DNA from: Magnetovibrio sp.
GTDB taxonomy: Bacteria > Pseudomonadota > Alphaproteobacteria > Rhodospirillales > Magnetovibrionaceae
Length of the DNA: 64,000 bases
NCBI GenBank assembly: GCA_026196495.1
Contig: JAPHSY010000020.1
Coordinates: 62,001-126,000 of the forward strand
Direction: 5' to 3'
Shown here: positions 7,453 to 16,769 of the stretch, piece after piece
How positions within the stretch are numbered: position 1 is the stretch's first letter
How the letters are laid out: each line of letters starts with the position of its first letter
Made by a program: the position numbers and the translations under genes
Notes under the pieces: generated by a model
What the model was told of the DNA's origin: nothing
Seen by the model: only the letters and a program-made list of their open reading frames with translations
The model's database searches: none

Positions 7453-9983
7453 GTGATCCAGAGATCCCTGCAGGCAAGCTTATCGGTGTTAGTGTTGGTC
7501 CTGGTGCGCTGGATTTGATGACCGTTCGTGCAGCTGAGGTGGTGAAATCGGCCCCCGTGATCGCCTATATGCACGCCACCGATAAAGACCCGTTGGCGCT
7601 GGAAATTGTGCGCCCACTGTTACCAAACACAGTTGAATACATATCCGTCCCTGTGCCCATGGGAGCAGATCGGACTGAGCGGCGGAAATGTTACAAAAAA
7701 GCCATTCCCGAGTTCTTAGCTCATTTGGAGCGGGGCCAGGATATTGCCTTTATATGTGAAGGCGATGCATTATTTTATGGCTCTTTTCAGTATGTTATGG
7801 ATGAACTCATATCAGACTATGTTGTTGAAATCATTCCCGGCGTAACGTCTATACAGGCCTGTAGCTCTTCTGCTGGCATGGGTCTGACCCGCGATAATGA
7901 CACCTTGCAAGTGCTGCCTGCGACCTTGCCGGAACACGTCTTAAATGCCAAAGCGCGTGACAAAAGCTCGGCCCTAACGATTATGAAAATTGGCCGCCAT
8001 CTGGACAAAGTGAAGCGTGTTTTGGCTCATGCAGGGCGATTGGACGATGCACGCTGGGTAGAACGCGCGAGCCAGGATGGAGAAAAAGTGAGCCCTCTGG
8101 CTTTGGCACCGAATGAGGCTTCTTATTTTTCTTTGGTGTTGTGCCCTGCTGCTGTGCCCCAAGCACCTCAAAACCTGCCAGAAGGCGCTGTGGTGGTGTG
8201 CTTGAACGAAGCCGGGCTTGCCGTGGCGCGCCAGATCAAGGCGGCTTTGCCTGATGCTGTGCTCTGGGTGCGTAAAGGGCGCGTTCAAGGCTCTGATTTT
8301 AATGCATATTTTGAAGATACGGGCGTGAGCCTGCGAGGCCTGTATTTGAGCCAAAGACCGATTGTTGCGGTGATGTCGGCGGGAATTGTGGCTCGCATAT
8401 TGGCCCCTCTACTAGAAGACAAGCGTGCAGAACCGCCTGTGGTGGCCGTTTCACCGGATGGCGGCTTCGCTGTGCCGCTATTGGGCGGTCACAACGGTGC
8501 AAACCGTCTGGCAGAGGCCATTTCTGCTGAAACGCAGGGCTTTGCGGCCATCACCACGGCTGGGGATGCTGCTTTGGGCGTAGCGCTGGACGATCCGCCG
8601 CCGGGATGGAGCATTGCCAACCCCGAACGCGCCAAAGACATTGCAACAAAGCTGCTGAACGGTGAAGACGTCGGTTTGCAGGTCGATAGCGGCGATGCCA
8701 GCTGGCTGGAGCCCGCCGGGTTCACCCCTGGGGCGGAAATTGGCGTCTATGTCACACACAAACGTGTTCAGTCGGACACGGCGCTGATTCTTCATCCCCC
8801 GACCTTGGCTGTTGGTGTGGGGTGTGAACGTCATTGTATGTCAGAAGAATTGTCTGACCTTGTGGTCAATTCTTTGGATAAGGCAGGGTTGGCTCCTGAA
8901 TCCGTGGCATGCATAGCGTCAATTAAGGTTAAATCAGATGAAAAAACAATATTGGACTTATCGCTATCTATGGGGGTAGAGCCACGTTTTTTCAGTGCAT
9001 TAGAGTTAGAAGAGTATTTCGGTGATCTTAAAAACCCATCGGAAGTTGTATTTCAAGAAGTGGGCTGCCATGGCGTTGCTGAAGGTGCAGCTCTGGCAGC
9101 CAGTAAAGGGAAACTGACCTTGGAGAAGGCAAAATCAAAACGGGCAACTTGTGCAGTTGCGGTGTCCGATCATGACATTGATCCTAAATCAATAGGTCGA
9201 GGCCCCGGACGTCTGTATGTGGTCGGAATTGGCCCCGGAACGGATGCTTGGCGAACACCTCAGGTTACAAAATTAATAAGCGAAGTCAGTGATGTAGTTG
9301 GTTACGGTTTTTACCTTGACCTTATCCCAGACCTTATTGAGGGTAAGATTCGACATACATCGATCTTGTCAGAAGAAGAGGCGCGGGTGCGTCAGGCCTT
9401 GGAGCTGGCGGCCGAAGGCAAAGATGTTGCGTTGATCAGTTCTGGTGATATCGGTATTTATGCCATGGCATCACTGGTGTTTGAGTTGCTGGACCGTGAA
9501 GATCGTGACGATTGGAACCGTCTCTACATTCAGGTGGAGCCGGGCATTAGCGCCTTCCAAGCGGCTGCTGCACGTATTGGTGCCCCTGTCGGCCATGATT
9601 TCTGCCTGATCTCGCTCTCGGACCTGCTAACGCCCTGGGAAGTCATCCAGCGTCGCCTCAAAGCGGCTGCAGAAGGCGGTTTTGTGGTGTCCTTCTACAA
9701 TCCGGTATCTAAGCGCCGCCGCACACAATTGGCAGAAGCACGCGATATTTTGCTGCAACATCGCGATCCCGATACGCCCGTGGTCTTGGCGCGCCAATTG
9801 GGCCGTCCGGATGAAAAAATCGATGTGATTACCCTGGCAGAACTGACCCCTGACCATGCCGATATGCTTACCTTGGTGATGGTTGGCGGCGAAGACACCC
9901 GTGTGATTGAACGCGGTGAAAACCGTTGGGTCTATACGCCGCGCGGTTATGGCGGCAAAATGGACGCAACCAAAGGAGCGTGA
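7449..9983 (+). CDS. Triple fusion CobI - CbiG - CobJ (C20-methyltransferase, lactone hydrolase, C17-methyltransferase)
   Basis: 844 residues carrying three consecutive B12 activities in one frame. Residues about 8-240: precorrin-2 C20-methyltransferase (GKLIGVSVGPGALDLMTVRA; FICEGDALFYGSFQYV). Residues about 245-580: CbiG, which opens the ring-A delta-lactone in the early-cobalt route, with the N-terminal RPIVAVMSAGIVARILAPLL, SPDGGFAVPLLGGHNGAN and the C-terminal CobE-like LAVGVGCERHCMSEELSDL. Residues about 585-844: precorrin-3B C17-methyltransferase (GRLYVVGIGPGTDAWRTPQV; FVVSFYNPVSKRR). CbiG-CobJ fusions are known; I do not recall the CobI-CbiG-CobJ order as usual. Coupled to cobL by an ATGA overlap. 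Two stretches (about 7620-7860 and 8870-9340) look more AT-rich than the rest. Confidence 0.92.
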   Translation: MSDPEIPAGKLIGVSVGPGALDLMTVRAAEVVKSAPVIAYMHATDKDPLALEIVRPLLPNTVEYISVPVPMGADRTERRKCYKKAIPEFLAHLERGQDIAFICEGDALFYGSFQYVMDELISDYVVEIIPGVTSIQACSSSAGMGLTRDNDTLQVLPATLPEHVLNAKARDKSSALTIMKIGRHLDKVKRVLAHAGRLDDARWVERASQDGEKVSPLALAPNEASYFSLVLCPAAVPQAPQNLPEGAVVVCLNEAGLAVARQIKAALPDAVLWVRKGRVQGSDFNAYFEDTGVSLRGLYLSQRPIVAVMSAGIVARILAPLLEDKRAEPPVVAVSPDGGFAVPLLGGHNGANRLAEAISAETQGFAAITTAGDAALGVALDDPPPGWSIANPERAKDIATKLLNGEDVGLQVDSGDASWLEPAGFTPGAEIGVYVTHKRVQSDTALILHPPTLAVGVGCERHCMSEELSDLVVNSLDKAGLAPESVACIASIKVKSDEKTILDLSLSMGVEPRFFSALELEEYFGDLKNPSEVVFQEVGCHGVAEGAALAASKGKLTLEKAKSKRATCAVAVSDHDIDPKSIGRGPGRLYVVGIGPGTDAWRTPQVTKLISEVSDVVGYGFYLDLIPDLIEGKIRHTSILSEEEARVRQALELAAEGKDVALISSGDIGIYAMASLVFELLDREDRDDWNRLYIQVEPGISAFQAAAARIGAPVGHDFCLISLSDLLTPWEVIQRRLKAAAEGGFVVSFYNPVSKRRRTQLAEARDILLQHRDPDTPVVLARQLGRPDEKIDVITLAELTPDHADMLTLVMVGGEDTRVIERGENRWVYTPRGYGGKMDATKGA

Positions 9984-9985
9984 TC

Positions 9986-10678
9986 ATGAAGTCTTTCAAA
10001 GCCATCATTACCCTAGCAGCACTGAGCATCGCCGTACCCGCCTGGGCTCAAACAACAGGCGAAGTCGTCCGCGACATTTTATTTTCTGAAGCCGAAAAAC
10101 GCATTATTGGGGAGCATTTTGGCGTTAAAGTTCAAGACATTGCCGAAGATCACTCTCGACCGGAGTGGGCCGTGAAAACGGACCAGGATGATGATCGCAA
10201 TTCCAATGATAAGGATGACGATCAAGATCGCGATGATGATGAACCGAAGGCCAAGAAGGACAAGGGCTCTAAGGGCAAAGGTAAGAAAGACAAGGCTGAC
10301 AAAGGCAAGGGGAAAGGAAAATCCAAAGGTCTGCCCCCAGGATTGGCAAAGCGTGACAGCTTGCCCCCAGGATTGCAAAAGCAATTGGACAAAAACGGCC
10401 GCCTCCCCAAAGGCCTTGCCAAACGGGATTTACCGGCAGATTTGAGCGCCAAATTACCAGCGCGCGACCAATCCCAAGAAGTCACGGTCGTTGAAGACGA
10501 CGTGGTTCTGGTCGACAAGGCCACAGGCGTGATCTTGGACGTCATCAAAGATGTGGTCAGCGGCAAAGTGGATGGGGCGGGCAGCACAGATGGCAATCTT
10601 GCAAACCCAGGCCCGCAATCACCCAATGAAGACGGTGCTGTAACCAAGATTCTCAAAGGCATTTTTGGAAGCAATTAA
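9986..10678 (+). CDS. Secreted charged protein with LPPGL repeats (RcnB/CigR-like), inside the B12 operon
   Basis: I chose the ATG at 9986: AGGAG lies 7 bases upstream, 3 bases after the fusion gene stops, and a clear signal peptide follows ([21 protein letters not shown]). The mature protein has an aspartate-rich stretch ([20 protein letters not shown]), then a lysine/glycine stretch, then three [14 protein letters not shown]-type repeats ([20 protein letters not shown]). Such LPPG-AK motifs occur in periplasmic RcnB/CigR-like proteins, some tied to nickel/cobalt homeostasis. The C-terminal part ([22 protein letters not shown]) resembles the end of those proteins. A cobalt-related or envelope role fits the place in the operon but is inference. 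cobM starts 4 bases after its stop. Confidence 0.6.
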   Translation: MKSFKAIITLAALSIAVPAWAQTTGEVVRDILFSEAEKRIIGEHFGVKVQDIAEDHSRPEWAVKTDQDDDRNSNDKDDDQDRDDDEPKAKKDKGSKGKGKKDKADKGKGKGKSKGLPPGLAKRDSLPPGLQKQLDKNGRLPKGLAKRDLPADLSAKLPARDQSQEVTVVEDDVVLVDKATGVILDVIKDVVSGKVDGAGSTDGNLANPGPQSPNEDGAVTKILKGIFGSN

Positions 10679-10682
10679 GCAT

Positions 10683-11447
10683 ATGACGGTACATTTTATC
10701 GGCGCTGGACCTGGTGCAGCAGATCTCATCACGGTTCGGGCGCTTAACTTAATCAAAAGCTGCCCGGTGGTATTGTATGCGGGCTCTCTGGTTCCGGCTG
10801 AGATTGTAGCCGAAGCCAGTGATGGTGCTCACGTTGTTGATACTGCACCGCTTCACCTTGATGAAATTATTGAAGAAATTAAGTCAGCCCATGAAAAGGG
10901 CCAAGATGTGGCGCGGGTTCATTCCGGTGATCCCAGCATTTACGGTGCCATTGCCGAGCAAATGCGCCGTTTGGATGAGTTGGGTATTGATTATGATGTG
11001 ACGCCCGGTGTTCCGGCGTTTGCCGCCGCCGCTGCTTTGCTGAAACGTGAATTGACGTTGCCGGATATCAGCCAATCCATCGTTCTGACCCGTACATCTA
11101 TGCGTTCCAGCTCTATGCCGGATGGGGAAACCTTGGAAAATTTCGCAAAAACCGGGGCGACTTTGGCGGTTCATCTGTCGGTCAACAACATTGCCAATGT
11201 GGTCAAGCAATTGAGCCCCCATTACGGCGAAGATTGCCCGGTTGCCGTAGTGTATCGCGCCAGCTGGCCGGATCAGGCATATGTTATGGGGACGTTGTCC
11301 AACATTCGCACCAAAGTGAAAGAGGCGGGCTTCACCCGCACGGCTTTGATCTTGGTGGGTCACGTTTTGGGGACAGAAAATTTCACAGATAGCAAGTTAT
11401 ACGATGCCGCCCACACCCATGTTTTACGTGATGCAAAGGCATCTTAA
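10683..11447 (+). CDS. cobM: Precorrin-4 C11-methyltransferase
   Basis: SAM-dependent methylase of the uroporphyrinogen-III C-methyltransferase superfamily that adds the C11 methyl group (CobM, also CbiF). 254 residues from the ATG at 10683, which begins the conserved [20 protein letters not shown]. Other hallmarks are [35 protein letters not shown] and [16 protein letters not shown] longer in-frame start at 10665 would overlap the preceding gene and adds nothing conserved. The stop overlaps the convergent cobK stop by 4 bases. Confidence 0.94.
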   Translation: MTVHFIGAGPGAADLITVRALNLIKSCPVVLYAGSLVPAEIVAEASDGAHVVDTAPLHLDEIIEEIKSAHEKGQDVARVHSGDPSIYGAIAEQMRRLDELGIDYDVTPGVPAFAAAAALLKRELTLPDISQSIVLTRTSMRSSSMPDGETLENFAKTGATLAVHLSVNNIANVVKQLSPHYGEDCPVAVVYRASWPDQAYVMGTLSNIRTKVKEAGFTRTALILVGHVLGTENFTDSKLYDAAHTHVLRDAKAS

Positions 11448-12199
11448 TCCCGCTTTTTTAAGGCCTTAACCCAATTGACCGCCTCATCGATGCTGAACAC
11501 GTGGTCGCCATCTGGGGCGGGCGGGCGGCGAATCAGAATGATGCGTGCCCCGACCTTGGCGGCGGCGTCAATTTTGGCCCGTGTGGCTTCGCCACCGCTG
11601 GCTTTGCTTACCAAAGTATCAATACGGTGTGCGCGCATCAGGGCTTCTTCAGCAGCTAAGCTAAAGGGCGGGCGACCCGTAACGATGGTGCAGTTTTCGA
11701 GTTTCAACGGCTCGGGGGGCACTTCAATCAGCCGTACCAACAATTTGACGCCACTGATTTGGTCAAATGCCGAAAGTGTTTTGCGGCCAATGGTCAGAAA
11801 GGCACTGCTGGATGTTCGTGCAACAATCCGTGCTGCCGCTTCTGCATCGGGTACGAACATGACATCTGTCTCAGACGGGACAATCCACTGTGGCCGGTCC
11901 AGGCGCAGACGGGGGAGTTTCAGTTTGGTACATGCTTCGACTGCATGGGCCGTGATTTGCGCCGCAAAAGGGTGTGTGGCATCAATCACGGCATCGATCT
12001 GGGCTGTTTCCAGATGCTCAATCAACCCTGTGACGCCCCCAAAACCACCAACACGAATGTTTTTTTTGATCTTATTTTTTTTATGTGTAATTCCGGCTTC
12101 TGATAAAACTACCTTTAGATCAGGCATCTGTTTTTGAATGGCTTTATACAGTTTAATGGAATCACCTGTTCCACCCAAAATTAAAATGTTTAAACTCAT
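11444..12199 (-). CDS. cobK: Precorrin-6A reductase (CobK/CbiJ)
   Basis: NAD(P)H-dependent reductase of the corrin macrocycle. 251 residues, normal for the family. The N-terminus [21 protein letters not shown] is the nucleotide-binding start, and [20 protein letters not shown] is the family signature. The later part contains [12 protein letters not shown] and [16 protein letters not shown], also typical, and [18 protein letters not shown]. Its ATG overlaps the stop of cbiD by 4 bases, so the two form a minus-strand pair. It converges on cobM. Codons near its start are AT-rich. Confidence 0.93.
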   Translation of the reverse strand: MSLNILILGGTGDSIKLYKAIQKQMPDLKVVLSEAGITHKKNKIKKNIRVGGFGGVTGLIEHLETAQIDAVIDATHPFAAQITAHAVEACTKLKLPRLRLDRPQWIVPSETDVMFVPDAEAAARIVARTSSSAFLTIGRKTLSAFDQISGVKLLVRLIEVPPEPLKLENCTIVTGRPPFSLAAEEALMRAHRIDTLVSKASGGEATRAKIDAAAKVGARIILIRRPPAPDGDHVFSIDEAVNWVKALKKRD

Positions 12200-13311
12200 G
12201 AGCTTATTCCGACACGATTTCCTTGGCGATCATAGACCCAAATAACAACATTTACGCCGCCGGCCAGGGTGGCCATGGCCACTTCGCGGGCTTGACGGGC
12301 CATATGGTCGGCCAAACTGTGTCTGAGGTCCCCTGCCAGCTCCAGAACATGCATGGCTGTAACCGCAGAGCGTGCTTCGGTGATCGTTTCAGGTGAACCG
12401 CCACAGTGTTTTAAGGCATCGGCCAAGCGTTCGAAGTCAACACGTGAGCGTGAAGAGTGTAAATCCATCGCGCCTTGGGCCAATTTGGTGATTTTGGCGA
12501 AACCACCGGCGATGGTGAGATTCTGGATCGGGTGATCGCGGAGATATTTCAACAAACCCCCGGCAAAATCCCCCATATCGATGAGCGCTTGATCTGGCAA
12601 GTCCAGTGTTGCGTTGGCTGCGGCCTCTGAAGTCCGCCCGGTGGCGGCAAGGATATGATCATAGCCCTGCGCACAGGCCACATCGACACCGCGATGGATG
12701 GAGTGAATCCAGCTGGAACAGGAAAAGGGAACCACTATTCCTGTAGTGCCCAATATTGATATCCCACCCAAAATACCAAGGCGGGAGTTCATGGTGTTCA
12801 CCGCGACGGTTTCGCCTTTGGGAACAGAAATGGTGATGTTGAGGTCCGGCAAGTCCGCGTTGTCACCTTTTAACTGTTGAGCAACAGCCAAAATGGCGTT
12901 TTCGATTTGTTGGCGCGGACCAGGATTGATCGCAGGTTGCCCAACAGGTAGAGGAAGACCGGGAAGCGTGACGGTGCCAACACCAGGTCCGGCTTGGAAG
13001 GTGATGCCAGTGCCCGTAGGATTGGGTTTCACATCGGCAATGATTTCCAAACCATGGGTCACATCCGGGTCGTCGCCGGCATCCTTAACAATACCTGCCC
13101 GTGCGCCGGATGGGGTCAATTCATGTGAAGCAATTGTAAAACAAGGCGTTTGTCCGCGGGGCAACGTGATGGTGACGGTGTCTTCAAAGCAGCCCGTGAT
13201 GAGCGCCCGGTAAGCTGCAGCCACCGCGGCTGTGGCACATGCGCCTGTGGTCCAGCCCTTTTTCAGGGATTGGTTTTGTGGTTTACGTGGGCTGGCTTTA
13301 GGGTCGTTCAT
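12196..13311 (-). CDS. cbiD: Cobalt-precorrin-5B C1-methyltransferase CbiD
   Basis: Methylates C1 in the early-cobalt B12 route. I chose the ATG at 13311 because the conserved family start follows it (MNDPKAS..., then KKGWTTGACATAAVAAAYRAL); a longer frame to 13455 adds unconserved residues that overlap the divergent SCO1 leader. Family motifs include AGDDPDVTHGLEI, GVGTVTLPGLPLPVGQPAINPGPR, GISILGTTGIVVPFS and GGFAKITKLAQGAMDLHSSRS. 371 residues, typical. With CbiX and CbiG it marks the anaerobic-type pathway. First gene of the cbiD-cobK pair. Confidence 0.94.
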   Translation of the reverse strand: MNDPKASPRKPQNQSLKKGWTTGACATAAVAAAYRALITGCFEDTVTITLPRGQTPCFTIASHELTPSGARAGIVKDAGDDPDVTHGLEIIADVKPNPTGTGITFQAGPGVGTVTLPGLPLPVGQPAINPGPRQQIENAILAVAQQLKGDNADLPDLNITISVPKGETVAVNTMNSRLGILGGISILGTTGIVVPFSCSSWIHSIHRGVDVACAQGYDHILAATGRTSEAAANATLDLPDQALIDMGDFAGGLLKYLRDHPIQNLTIAGGFAKITKLAQGAMDLHSSRSRVDFERLADALKHCGGSPETITEARSAVTAMHVLELAGDLRHSLADHMARQAREVAMATLAGGVNVVIWVYDRQGNRVGISS

Positions 13312-13421
13312 AGCGCCAATGTAAGGACGCTGGGCTTGTTCGGCAACGCCCTTGCAGATGTCACCCTTGAGCCTTATTGTCCAAGGCAAAAGAACTGCTG
13401 AAATCAAAGTGGGAAACTCAC

Positions 13422-14018
13422 ATGCAACGTATCTTTCTGATCGCCCTCGCCGCATTCATTTTTGTTGTTGTCGCCACCATCGGCCGGGTTTATATGGTTG
13501 ATAACAATGGCGGCATGGCTACCAATGCGGGATCCGTAAAGCTTGGTGGGCCGTTCAGTTTGGTTGATCACACTGGCAAAGCGGTAACGGATGAAGACTA
13601 TCGTGGCAAATACATGATGATTTACTTCGGTTACACCTATTGCCCTGACGTTTGTCCGACGTCTCTGAGCCTTATGGCGGATGCCTTGGAATTGTTGACG
13701 CCGGATCAGTTGGACAAAGTGGTTCCGATTTTTATCACGGTTGATCCCGAACGTGACACACCAGAAGCCTTGTCAACGTATGTGACGCATTTCCACGACA
13801 AAATGGTGGGTTTGTCTGGGACCATTGAACAAACCAAGCAGGTGGCCCGGGCATATCGTGCATTTTATCAAAAAGTTGGTGAAGACGGGAGTGATGAATA
13901 TTTAATGGATCATAGCTCCACCACCTACGTAATCGGACCGGATGGCAAGTACGCAACACATTTTGGTCATGCGACACCGGGCGATGCTATGGCCAAGCGT
14001 TTGGCCGAAATTCTCTAA
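13422..14018 (+). CDS. SCO1/SenC-family copper-binding thioredoxin-like protein
   Basis: Membrane-anchored SCO protein, which in other bacteria delivers copper to cytochrome c oxidase or acts in redox defence. From the ATG at 13422 one N-terminal membrane segment is seen (IFLIALAAFIFVVVATIGRVYMV), followed by the thioredoxin-like domain. Copper ligands are present: CPDVC (Cys about 74 and 78) and the distant His in MDHSSTTYVIGPDGKY (about 164). About 198 residues, the usual length. An upstream in-frame TTG at 13377 is less likely. It lies between divergent cbiD and downstream cobB, an odd place, with no oxidase genes nearby. Confidence 0.88.
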   Translation: MQRIFLIALAAFIFVVVATIGRVYMVDNNGGMATNAGSVKLGGPFSLVDHTGKAVTDEDYRGKYMMIYFGYTYCPDVCPTSLSLMADALELLTPDQLDKVVPIFITVDPERDTPEALSTYVTHFHDKMVGLSGTIEQTKQVARAYRAFYQKVGEDGSDEYLMDHSSTTYVIGPDGKYATHFGHATPGDAMAKRLAEIL

Positions 14019-14042
14019 GACCTCAGGAGTTGAGCTCTTAAA

Positions 14043-15383
14043 ATGACGGAGACCGCCCCCAATAAAGGCCCAGTTAAAGGGGTGATTATTGCTGCGCCGT
14101 CATCCGGCAGCGGCAAAACCGTTGTGACTTTGGGCATTTTGGCGCATTTGAAGGCACAGGGTGTTTCTGTGGCTTCTATGAAGTCGGGTCCTGACTATAT
14201 TGATCCAGCATTCCATGCCCGTGCGACAGAGCGCCCTTGTTTCAATGCCGACAATTGGGCGTTGCGTGCAGAAAGCCTTGAAGCGGCTGTGGCAACGGCA
14301 GGACAAGATGCCGATCTTGTCGTGTGTGAAGGGGTCATGGGGCTTTTCGATGGGGCCACCATAAACGAAGGATCCACCGCCAATATCGCACAACTCACGG
14401 GTTGGCCGGTGATTTTGGTGGTTGATAGCCGATCACAGGGCGCTTCGGCTGCTGCTTTGGTCAAAGGCTTTGATAGTTTTCGCAAAAACGTCAATATTGC
14501 CGGGGTGATATTTAACCGTGTTGGCAGTGAACGCCATCAGCGTGTGATTCGCGAAGCCATGAAGGAAGGCGCACCTCACATTCCCATTTTGGGTATGATT
14601 CCGATGGAAACGGGTTTGGAGCTGCCGTCGCGCCACCTAGGCTTAGTGCAGGCAGTTGAACACAGTGGGATCGCGAACCTTATGCGGCGTGCAGGCATGG
14701 TTATTGGAAAGCATGTCGATACGCAAGCACTTCAGAATTTAGCCAAACCTTGGAACGTATCTGGTGAAGTGCGCCCATTGCGCCCATTGGGGCAACGCAT
14801 AGCCGTGGCCAAAGATGAAGCCTTTGCCTTCGCCTATCCCATGGTGTTGCAGGGTTGGCAAAACCAGGGCGCCGAGCTGAGCTTTTTTTCTCCGTTGGAT
14901 GATGAAGCACCGCGTGCGGATGCGGATGCAGTGTTTTTGCCGGGTGGCTATCCCGAACTGCACGCGTATCGTTTGTCCAGTGCGGAAATCTTTATGTCTG
15001 GTTTGCGCGATGCGGCCAAGCGCGGTGCCATCGTTTATGGGGAATGCGGCGGCTATATGGTGTTGGGACGCGGGATGCAAGATGCCGATGGAACCACGCA
15101 TGCGATGGCGGGTTTATTGCAATTGGGCACATCGTTTGAAAAACGAAAGCTGCACTTGGGTTATCGCCGGGTGGTGAGTATTGCCGAAACCCCTCTGGGT
15201 CCCGTTCACAGCCGTTATCGGGGGCATGAATTTCACTATGCAACGGTCACCAGCGAAGGCCCTGGGGCAAATTTATTTGAAGCTCAAGATGCAGATAATG
15301 CCAAGTTGGGACGTATGGGGCTGGTCAACAATAATGTATTTGGGTCTTTTATTCATCTTATAGACCGTGAAACAAAATTCTGA
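14043..15383 (+). CDS. cobB: Cobyrinic acid a,c-diamide synthase
   Basis: ATP- and glutamine-dependent amidase that converts (cobalt-)cobyrinic acid to its a,c-diamide (CobB, also CbiA). 446 residues. The N-terminal ATP-binding domain has APSSGSGKTVVTLGIL near residue 20, KSGPDYIDPAFHA and CEGVMGLFDGATINEGSTANIA. The C-terminal glutaminase domain has VFLPGGYPELHA and the nucleophile Cys in YGECGGYMVLGRG near residue 335. The late HEFHYATV segment supplies the His. The sequence CAGGAG lies upstream of the ATG. It is the last B12 gene in the window. Confidence 0.94.
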   Translation: MTETAPNKGPVKGVIIAAPSSGSGKTVVTLGILAHLKAQGVSVASMKSGPDYIDPAFHARATERPCFNADNWALRAESLEAAVATAGQDADLVVCEGVMGLFDGATINEGSTANIAQLTGWPVILVVDSRSQGASAAALVKGFDSFRKNVNIAGVIFNRVGSERHQRVIREAMKEGAPHIPILGMIPMETGLELPSRHLGLVQAVEHSGIANLMRRAGMVIGKHVDTQALQNLAKPWNVSGEVRPLRPLGQRIAVAKDEAFAFAYPMVLQGWQNQGAELSFFSPLDDEAPRADADAVFLPGGYPELHAYRLSSAEIFMSGLRDAAKRGAIVYGECGGYMVLGRGMQDADGTTHAMAGLLQLGTSFEKRKLHLGYRRVVSIAETPLGPVHSRYRGHEFHYATVTSEGPGANLFEAQDADNAKLGRMGLVNNNVFGSFIHLIDRETKF

Positions 15384-15451
15384 TTTTGTTTTTATATTAG
15401 CATTTTGTCACAAAAATATGCTGCAGTGCAAAATAATGCGTGTGTTCGGTT

Positions 15452-15481
15452 CCTAAATTGTTTAGGGTTTTAACCTAAACA
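15452..15481. promoter_or_regulatory. Three alternating CCTAAA/TTTAGG half-sites before phaZ
   Basis: CCTAAA (15452-15457), N3, TTTAGG (15461-15466), N7, CCTAAA (15474-15479), directly upstream of the ribosome site AAGGA at 15481. The middle element can pair with either neighbour, and the outer arm extends to TGTTTAGG/CCTAAACA. It could be a multi-site operator or a pair of mutually exclusive RNA hairpins controlling phaZ translation. Confidence 0.45.
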
Positions 15482-15491
15482 AGGAAAAGAC

Positions 15492-16769
15492 GTGACCATG
15501 CTCTATCACTTTCATGAAATGCAGCACTTGGCTCTGAGCCCCTATCGCGCGTGGCTGAACGCATCTCGAGCAGTGATGAAGCCGCTTCAGCACACCCCGT
15601 ATGGCCGGTCTATGACTGCCAGCTTGGAGGTTGCTGAACGTTTGACGCGCCGTTATGGCAAGCCTGAATTTGGCATTCGGCATGTTAAAGTTAATGGCAA
15701 GCCCGTGCGCATTCGTGAAGAAGTGGCTGACGAAACGCAATTTTGCAATCTGCTGCACTTTAAAAAAGAAGGTGTCTCAGGGCAGCCTAAGGTATTATTG
15801 GTCGCACCTTTATCGGGTCACTATGCAACCTTGTTGCGCGGCACAGTAGAAGCGATGTTGCCAGATCACGATCTTTACATCACCGATTGGACTGATGCCC
15901 GCGATGTGCCTGCACGGGCAGGCACATTTCATTTGGATGATTATATTGAGTTGATGACTTGGTACTTCCAACTGCTGGGCGCTGACAGCCACGTTATGGC
16001 TGTATGTCAGCCTTCTGTTCCGGTATTGGCGGCGGTTGCGTTGCAATCTGAAGATATTGCTGCTGGAAAACCCGGTGTGGTTCCGGCAACCATGACGTTG
16101 ATGGGTGGCCCGGTTGATACCCGTCAAAGCCCAACGTCGGTAAACCAGTTTGCCAAAGACCATGACCTCAACTGGTTTAAGTCCCATTCTATCCATCGTG
16201 TCCCAGCGGTTTATCCTGGTGTTGGCCGCCGTGTATATCCCGGATTCCTGCAATTGCAAGGCTTCTTAGGGATGAATATTGACCGCCACATGAACGCACA
16301 TGTGGATCATTATTGGCACTTGGTCAAAGGTGATGGCGATGGTGCCGGACAGCATCGTAAATTCTACGATGAATACATGTCGGTGATGGATCTGCCAGCT
16401 GAATACTTCTTAGAAACCATCGAGGCGGTGTTCCTCACGCACGCACTGCCCAAGGGTGAGTTGCAATACCGGGGACGTACCGTTAATCCTGCTGCGATCA
16501 AAGATGTTGCGCTGATGACGGTAGAAGGTGAGTTGGACGATATTTCTGGTGTTGGCCAAACCTCTGCCGCCCATACCATTTGTCCAGATATTCCTGAAAA
16601 TAAGCGTGGCACCATCGTTCAAAAAGGTGTTGGCCATTATGGGATTTTCAATGGACGCAAATGGCGTGGTATTATTCAGCCGAAAATTGCTGAATTCATG
16701 AAAACCCATGGCGGTTCAACCAGTGCCACTGAAAATAAGTCCAAAAAAGCTAAAAAATCAAAGCCTTAA
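15492..16769 (+). CDS. phaZ: Intracellular polyhydroxybutyrate depolymerase
   Basis: Breaks down stored PHB granules. 425 residues, the expected length for intracellular PhaZ. The N-terminus [18 protein letters not shown] and the [32 protein letters not shown] stretch are typical. The [15 protein letters not shown] segment near residue 172 carries the cysteine that serves as nucleophile in Ralstonia-type PhaZ. The C-terminal [13 protein letters not shown] supplies the His region. GTG at 15492 has AAGGA 6 bases upstream; ATG at 15498 is the alternative start. The end is Ser/Lys-rich ([12 protein letters not shown]). The next gene may overlap its 3' end. Confidence 0.9.
   Translation: MTMLYHFHEMQHLALSPYRAWLNASRAVMKPLQHTPYGRSMTASLEVAERLTRRYGKPEFGIRHVKVNGKPVRIREEVADETQFCNLLHFKKEGVSGQPKVLLVAPLSGHYATLLRGTVEAMLPDHDLYITDWTDARDVPARAGTFHLDDYIELMTWYFQLLGADSHVMAVCQPSVPVLAAVALQSEDIAAGKPGVVPATMTLMGGPVDTRQSPTSVNQFAKDHDLNWFKSHSIHRVPAVYPGVGRRVYPGFLQLQGFLGMNIDRHMNAHVDHYWHLVKGDGDGAGQHRKFYDEYMSVMDLPAEYFLETIEAVFLTHALPKGELQYRGRTVNPAAIKDVALMTVEGELDDISGVGQTSAAHTICPDIPENKRGTIVQKGVGHYGIFNGRKWRGIIQPKIAEFMKTHGGSTSATENKSKKAKKSKP

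Noticed and set aside
10184-10380. Low-complexity repeats read as a hydrophobic minus-strand protein
   Set aside because: It is the complement of the Asp/Lys-rich part of the secreted protein at 9986; codon pattern follows the plus strand.
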